From the NCBI RefSeq assembly GCF_900091625.1, contig NZ_FMIC01000002.1:1-64000 (forward strand): a DNA stretch of 64,000 bases. The letters are read 5' to 3'. A program made the translations under genes and the position numbers. The notes below the pieces were generated by a model. The model was not told the DNA's origin and ran no database searches. It was given only the letters and a program-made list of their open reading frames with translations. This DNA is from Micromonospora peucetia. GTDB taxonomy: Bacteria > Actinomycetota > Actinomycetes > Mycobacteriales > Micromonosporaceae. Positions 60,137 to 64,000 of the stretch are shown one piece after another (the stretch's first letter is position 1; each line of letters starts with the position of its first letter).

Positions 60137-60685
60137 TCAGACCGTGTTGCGGTAGCCGACGCTGATAACCCGCCGGGCCGTCTCGTCGTAATATTCCGGA
60201 TCACTCGGGGCGAACGTGCCGAGGCCGTCGACGTACCGGTTGACCATGCAGAAGGCCGCCGCGATCAGCACCGTGTCGTGGATCTCCTCGTCGGTGGCAC
60301 CCTCAGCCCGGGCCGCCCCGACCAGTTCGGGGGTGACGCTGCGTCCGCTGTGCTGCACAGCCCCGGCGATGTGCAGCAGGGCACGCAGCTTGGCGCTGAC
60401 CGGAGCGTTGTCCAGGTCGGCGCGTACCTGCTCGACCAGGGTCATGCCCTCGTCTAGCAGGGCGGCGGCGAACGCCGAGTGCGCCGAGCAGCAGTAGGTG
60501 CACTCGTTGCGGCCGGAGACGTACGCGGCGATCAGCTCGCGGTCGGCCGTCGGCAGGCTGAGTGGCCCGCGCAGTAGGGTCTCGGCCAGTTCCAGCATCG
60601 GCTTGCCGGTCACCGGCCGGTACTTCAACGGGCCCCGGACCCCGGGAAACTCTTTCTCGTCCACACCCAGGTCGATGTGTGCCAT
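60137..60685 (-). CDS. AhpD-like carboxymuconolactone decarboxylase-family protein, copy 1
   Basis: A 182-residue protein from ATG 60685. It has the AhpD core EAxCxxCxxxH form as NECTYCCSAHSAFAAALLDEG (Cys 62, Cys 65, His 69), with DNAPVSAKLRALLHIAGAVQ and a late NRYVDGLGTFAPSDPEYYDE. AhpD-type proteins reduce peroxides or act as thiol-based peroxidase partners (peroxidase-related group). Downstream-most of three tandem paralogues on this strand. Confidence 0.85.
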   Translation of the reverse strand: MAHIDLGVDEKEFPGVRGPLKYRPVTGKPMLELAETLLRGPLSLPTADRELIAAYVSGRNECTYCCSAHSAFAAALLDEGMTLVEQVRADLDNAPVSAKLRALLHIAGAVQHSGRSVTPELVGAARAEGATDEEIHDTVLIAAAFCMVNRYVDGLGTFAPSDPEYYDETARRVISVGYRNTV

Positions 60686-60737
60686 GACGTCACGCCCCCA
60701 TTCGGCTAGCGGATGGAACTTCGGTGACCGGTACGGG

Positions 60738-61292
60738 TCAGCGATCCAGCACCGGCAGGTAGCCCTGGGTGGCGACCCGCGCGGCCGGTCCCAGATACCA
60801 CTCCTGGTCGTCGGGGACGAGCGTGCCGAGGCCGTCGACGTACCGGTTGAACATGCAGTACGCCGCCGCGATCAGGACCGTGTCGTGGATCTCCAGGTCG
60901 GTGGCGCCCTCGGCACGGGCGGTTGCGACCAGTTCGGGGGTGACCTCGCGTCCACTGACCTGGACGGCGGCGGCGATGTGCAGCAGGGCGCGCAGTTTCG
61001 CGGAGATCGGAGCGTTGTCCAGGTCGGCGTGAACCTGGTCGACCAGGGGCATGCCCTCGTCGAGCTGTACGGCGGCGAACGCCGAGTGCGCACCCTGGCA
61101 GAACCGGCACTCGTTGCGGCCGGAGACGTACGCGGCGATCAGTTCCCGTTCGCCGGGGGTGAGCGGGTGCGGTCCACGTAGCAGCGCCTCGTTCAGCGCC
61201 AGCAGAGGGCGGCCGGTCTCCGGCCGGTAACGGATCAGGCCGTGGATGCCCAGGTAGACTTGCTCGTCCTGGCCGAGGTCGATATGTGCCAT
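60738..61292 (-). CDS. AhpD-like carboxymuconolactone decarboxylase-family protein, copy 2
   Basis: A 184-residue paralogue from ATG 61292 starting MAHIDLGQDEQVYLGIHG. The active site is NECRFCQGAHSAFAAVQLDEG, keeping Cys-x2-Cys-x3-His but replacing the second Cys-Ser of the loop. A 153-bp stretch (60877-61029) is identical to part of copy 3, while the active-site segment differs, suggesting gene conversion. Probably cotranscribed with the other two copies. Confidence 0.85.
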   Translation of the reverse strand: MAHIDLGQDEQVYLGIHGLIRYRPETGRPLLALNEALLRGPHPLTPGERELIAAYVSGRNECRFCQGAHSAFAAVQLDEGMPLVDQVHADLDNAPISAKLRALLHIAAAVQVSGREVTPELVATARAEGATDLEIHDTVLIAAAYCMFNRYVDGLGTLVPDDQEWYLGPAARVATQGYLPVLDR

Positions 61293-61361
61293 GACCTGAC
61301 GCTCCGGGTTCTCCGCGTGGGGCGGGCAGGGTTCGGTCCAGTGGCGCCGTCCGGATCGTCG

Positions 61362-61976
61362 TCAGACGACCTGCCGGTAGCCGGTGTTGACGATGCGCTC
61401 GGACGCCTGCGCGTACCACCCGGGGTCGGCCGCCGGTTGGGTGCCGAGGCCGTCGACGTACCGGTTGAACATGCAGAAGGCCGCCGCGATGAGCACCGTG
61501 TCGTGGATCTCCAGGTCGGTGGCGCCCTCGGCACGGGCGGTTGCGACCAGTTCGGGGGTGACCTCGCGTCCACTGACCTGGACGGCGGCGGCGATGTGCA
61601 GCAGGGCGCGCAGTTTCGCGGAGATCGGAGCGTTGTCCAGGTCGGCGCGCACCTGGTCGACCAGGGGCATGCCCTCGTCGAGCTGCGCCGCCGCGTACGC
61701 CGAGTGCGCCGAGCAGCAGTAGGTGCACTCGTTGCGGCCGGAGACGTACGCGGCGATCAGTTCCCGTTCCCCGGCGGTGAGCGGGTGCGGTCCGCGCAGC
61801 AGCACCTCGACCAGCTCGAGCAGCGGTCGGCCGGTCTCCGGCCGGAAGCGCAACGGCCCGCGGATGCCTGGGAACCCGGTCTCGTCCACCCCTAGATCGA
61901 TGTGTGCGATGGGGTCACTCTCCTGAAATCGAAGCCGGCCCTGATCGTGACTGAGCATCGAACCTAGTGAATTCAC
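61362..61976 (-). CDS. AhpD-like carboxymuconolactone decarboxylase-family protein, copy 3
   Basis: Upstream-most paralogue. The active site is NECTYCCSAHSAYAAAQLDEG. Where copies 1 and 2 start with MAHIDLG, this copy has IAHIDLG (codon ATC at about 61912-61914), with AGGAG placed at start-codon distance before it. In-frame ATG codons at 61958 and 61976 would add 15-21 residues and swallow the AGGAG. Either initiation occurs at a rare ATC, the longer protein is made, or one base is wrong. 204 residues from the longest start. Confidence 0.8.
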   Translation of the reverse strand: MNSLGSMLSHDQGRLRFQESDPIAHIDLGVDETGFPGIRGPLRFRPETGRPLLELVEVLLRGPHPLTAGERELIAAYVSGRNECTYCCSAHSAYAAAQLDEGMPLVDQVRADLDNAPISAKLRALLHIAAAVQVSGREVTPELVATARAEGATDLEIHDTVLIAAAFCMFNRYVDGLGTQPAADPGWYAQASERIVNTGYRQVV

Positions 61977-62141
61977 TGCGGCATTTCAAGGGTCTGCCGT
62001 TCGCTGTCCGGTGGCGTCCGACGGGGTGCCACCGACCGAATCACCGCGCTGATCGCCCTGGCCTGGTCCAGCGGCGTCGACCTCGACGACTGACCGCGAG
62101 GCCGGGGGCGGCGCGGTAGCCCCGCCGCCCCCGGGTCGGTG

Positions 62142-64000
62142 TCAGCGCGGTGACGGCAGGCCGGTGTCCACCGCGGACATCAGCGTGCCGGCGGTGGTGT
62201 CGCCGGACATCTCCCAGATCATGCCGCCGAGCAGGTTCTGCTGCTTGGCCCAGGTGGTCTTCTGGCCGATCGCCCACGGGTCGTCGAAGGTCCACCACTG
62301 CCCGCCGTTGCCGGTGAAGCAGTACGACGAGACCGACTGGGTGTCGTGCTGGACGGTGCAGCCGGGCACCATCGCGAGCAGGTTGGCGTACCCGCGGGTG
62401 CCCGCCTCCTCGGCGAACTGGCCGGGTGCCGCCCCGGTGGCGGTCTGCCACTCCCCGTTGGCCGAACCGCCGCCCGGCAGGGTCCCGGCGGCGACCCCCT
62501 GCCAGCCTCGGCCGTAGAAGGCGAAGCCGACGGTGAGCTGGCGCGGGTTGACCCCGGCGTCGGTGTACGTCCGCACGGCGCGTTCGACGCTGAACTCGAA
62601 CGGGTACGGGTCCTGCGCGTCGCGGTACAGGTTGCCCTGGTGTCCGGTGCGGTTCGGTTCCCACGAGTTGTCGCTGCCGGCGCCGTGGAAGTCGTACCCC
62701 TGCACGTTGGCGAAGTCGAGGTAGTCGAAGACGCTCGGCGTGCCGTCGGTGCGGCTGATGTCCCACCCCGCGTCGATCTTCGCCGGATCGGCAGGGGTGA
62801 ACGCGGTCAGCAGGTACCGCTTGCCGGTGGTCGCGCCGAGTTCGTCCATCTGCCGGCGGAACTCGGCGAGCAGCGCCGTGTTGTTGGCCTTGTCCTGCGG
62901 CCCCCAGTGGTTGCCGGGGTGCCCTTCGGCGCCGGGCCACTCCCAGTCGAGGTCGATGCCGTCGAAGATGCCGGCCGCGGTGCCCGGCCCGCCGGCGTTG
63001 CCGGCTACCGGCAGGTTGCCGCGCAGGTAGATGTCCAGGCACGAGCGGACCAGCTTCTCCCGGCTCGCGGGGGTCGCCGCGGCGTCGGAGAAGTACTTGG
63101 AGTACGTCCATCCGCCGAGCGAGATCAGGATCTTCAGGTGCGGATGCTTGGCCTTGAGCTTCTTGAGCTGGTTGAAGTTGCCGCGCAGCTTCTCCCAGCC
63201 GGTGTCGGCCACGCCGTCCACCGACTGCGCCGCGCTGAACGGTCGGCCGTAGTCGGCGTCGGCGTCACCCGCGCCGGTGCCCTGGTCCGGGTCTTGCGGG
63301 TTCGGGGTGGTGCCCCGGGTGACGCCTTGCAGGCAGGTCAGGTTCACCGGGTCGAGGTTGGCAAAGGCGTAGTTGATGTGGGTCAGCTTCGCTGCGGCGC
63401 CGGACGTGTCCAGGTTCTTCACGAAGTACTGCCGGCCGTAGATTCCCCATTGGACGAAGTAGCCGACCTTGGCGTACCGGCCGGCGCCCATCACGTCGTC
63501 GGTGGTGACGGTGACCGACGCGCTGGCGGGCGAGACGTTGTCGTAGGTGTCACGGGCGCGGACGGTGAACGTGTACGCGGTCAGTGGGGTGAGTCCGCCG
63601 ACGGTGATGCTGGTGCCCGTGCCGTTGACCGTGGCGGCGAGCTGGGTGCCGCGATAGACGTCGTACCCGGCGATGCCGCTGGCGTCGTTGACGGCGTTCC
63701 ACGCGAGCGTGACGCTGGCGGCGGTCACGGCGGTGCTGCGCAGGCCACCGGGTGCCGGCGGGGCGACGGTGTCGTCGGCCGGGTTGAGCGTGGTGGCCGA
63801 CACGGCGGCGCTCGCCGGCGAGACGTTGCCACGGGTGTCCTTGGCCACGACGGCGAAGGTGTACGAGGTGTTCGGCGTCAGCCCGCCGACGGTCGCCGCA
63901 GTGCCGGTGACCGACGCGACGACGGTCCCGCCGCGCAGCACGTCGTACCCCGCGATCGGGAAGTCGGTGGCGGTGGCGGCGGCCCAGGTCAGCGACAGGG
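62142..64000 (-). CDS. GH18 chitinase with FnIII repeats, N-terminus beyond window
   Basis: A secreted chitinase open to the right edge; over 619 residues are visible. At least two fibronectin type III modules come first (GGLTPNTSYTFAVVAKDTRGNVSPASAAVS and GGLTPLTAYTFTVRARDTYDNVSPAS), linked by PADDTVAPPAPGGL. The GH18 barrel follows: KVGYFVQWGIYGRQYFVKNL, LKILISLGGWTYSKYF, the catalytic FDGIDLDWEWPG (D-x-D-x-E), GYDFHGAGSDNSWE, and a closing GGMIWEMSGDTTAGTL. It hydrolyses beta-1,4 linkages of chitin outside the cell. A carbohydrate-binding module and signal peptide presumably lie upstream. Confidence 0.92.
   Translation of the reverse strand, partial: LSLTWAAATATDFPIAGYDVLRGGTVVASVTGTAATVGGLTPNTSYTFAVVAKDTRGNVSPASAAVSATTLNPADDTVAPPAPGGLRSTAVTAASVTLAWNAVNDASGIAGYDVYRGTQLAATVNGTGTSITVGGLTPLTAYTFTVRARDTYDNVSPASASVTVTTDDVMGAGRYAKVGYFVQWGIYGRQYFVKNLDTSGAAAKLTHINYAFANLDPVNLTCLQGVTRGTTPNPQDPDQGTGAGDADADYGRPFSAAQSVDGVADTGWEKLRGNFNQLKKLKAKHPHLKILISLGGWTYSKYFSDAAATPASREKLVRSCLDIYLRGNLPVAGNAGGPGTAAGIFDGIDLDWEWPGAEGHPGNHWGPQDKANNTALLAEFRRQMDELGATTGKRYLLTAFTPADPAKIDAGWDISRTDGTPSVFDYLDFANVQGYDFHGAGSDNSWEPNRTGHQGNLYRDAQDPYPFEFSVERAVRTYTDAGVNPRQLTVGFAFYGRGWQGVAAGTLPGGGSANGEWQTATGAAPGQFAEEAGTRGYANLLAMVPGCTVQHDTQSVSSYCFTGNGGQWWTFDDPWAIGQKTTWAKQQNLLGGMIWEMSGDTTAGTLMSAVDTGLPSPR

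Noticed and set aside
62020..62091. Possible C-terminal fragment of a regulator on the plus strand (ITALIALAWSSGVDLDD then stop)
   Set aside because: Too short, no start and no family match that I can defend.
1..64000. tRNA, rRNA or known riboswitch
   Set aside because: None was recognisable by eye; a tRNAscan/Rfam search would be needed to exclude them.

Overview
This window is GC-rich DNA with long third-position-GC reading frames, GTG/TTG starts, and families typical of actinomycetes: WYL and MmyB-type regulators, ECF42 sigma factor with a DGPF partner, acVLRF1, a rifampin phosphotransferase with its RAE box, and GH18 chitinase with FnIII repeats. The overall flavour fits a Micromonosporaceae-like actinobacterium (inference; no rRNA or tRNA gene was seen).

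Layout. 1-6.1 kb: a run of recognisable genes (NitT/TauT ABC ATPase and binding protein, FBP zinc finger, HAD-like, SpoU RNA methylase, GyrI-like) almost all broken by small indels, alongside an intact TetR regulator and phytanoyl-CoA dioxygenase-like gene. 6.4-13.3 kb: mixed accessory genes (VOC protein with divergent TetR and a clear operator, SUKH-type protein, WYL regulator, alpha/beta hydrolase, Nudix, YunG-like, APH-like kinase). 13.5-18.6 kb: an MmyB-type regulator and a divergent DHA2 exporter, separated by a complete IS21-family element (istA/istB) with matching ends and a 6-bp GGTGTA target duplication. 18.6-24.5 kb: an accessory patch with truncated genes, small unknown proteins, strong terminators, a HTH_36-type replication-initiator-like gene and a 12-bp iteron array. 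24.6-35.7 kb: rph with RAE box, MFS transporters, Imm53 and SUKH immunity-type genes, GNAT, reductase, ArsR-SRPBCC, a MerR-methyltransferase fusion and an RmlD-like SDR.

35.7-47.3 kb holds the most interesting system: a compact nonribosomal peptide locus. It consists of a DUF5937 regulator divergent from an MFS exporter, then a promoter with a long leader and a 48-codon ORF, a second MFS exporter, an A-T protein, a C-A-T-R protein ending in a thioester reductase, and an L-amino-acid-ligase-like ATP-grasp enzyme. The second adenylation domain reads as proline-like. The logic (amino acid loaded on A-T, condensed with a prolyl-like residue, released by reduction) predicts a dipeptide aldehyde or alcohol, or a bicyclic imine/pyrazinone derived from it, possibly extended by the ATP-grasp ligase. 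The same A-T plus C-A-T-R logic is known for pyrrolobenzodiazepines, but no anthranilate genes are present, so the product would be different.

47.4-64 kb: a proline-rich single-pass membrane protein; a MacAB-like efflux system with adaptor, lipoprotein and divergent two-component system; ECF42 sigma plus DGPF protein; ArsR; a hydrolase apparently lacking its nucleophile serine; Lrp with divergent LysE exporter; acVLRF1; three tandem AhpD-like genes showing recent sequence exchange; and a chitinase running off the right edge.

The frequent single-base frame breaks, with conserved sequence on both sides and few other lesions, suggest either assembly indels or very recent decay; any frameshifted entry should be read with that in mind.
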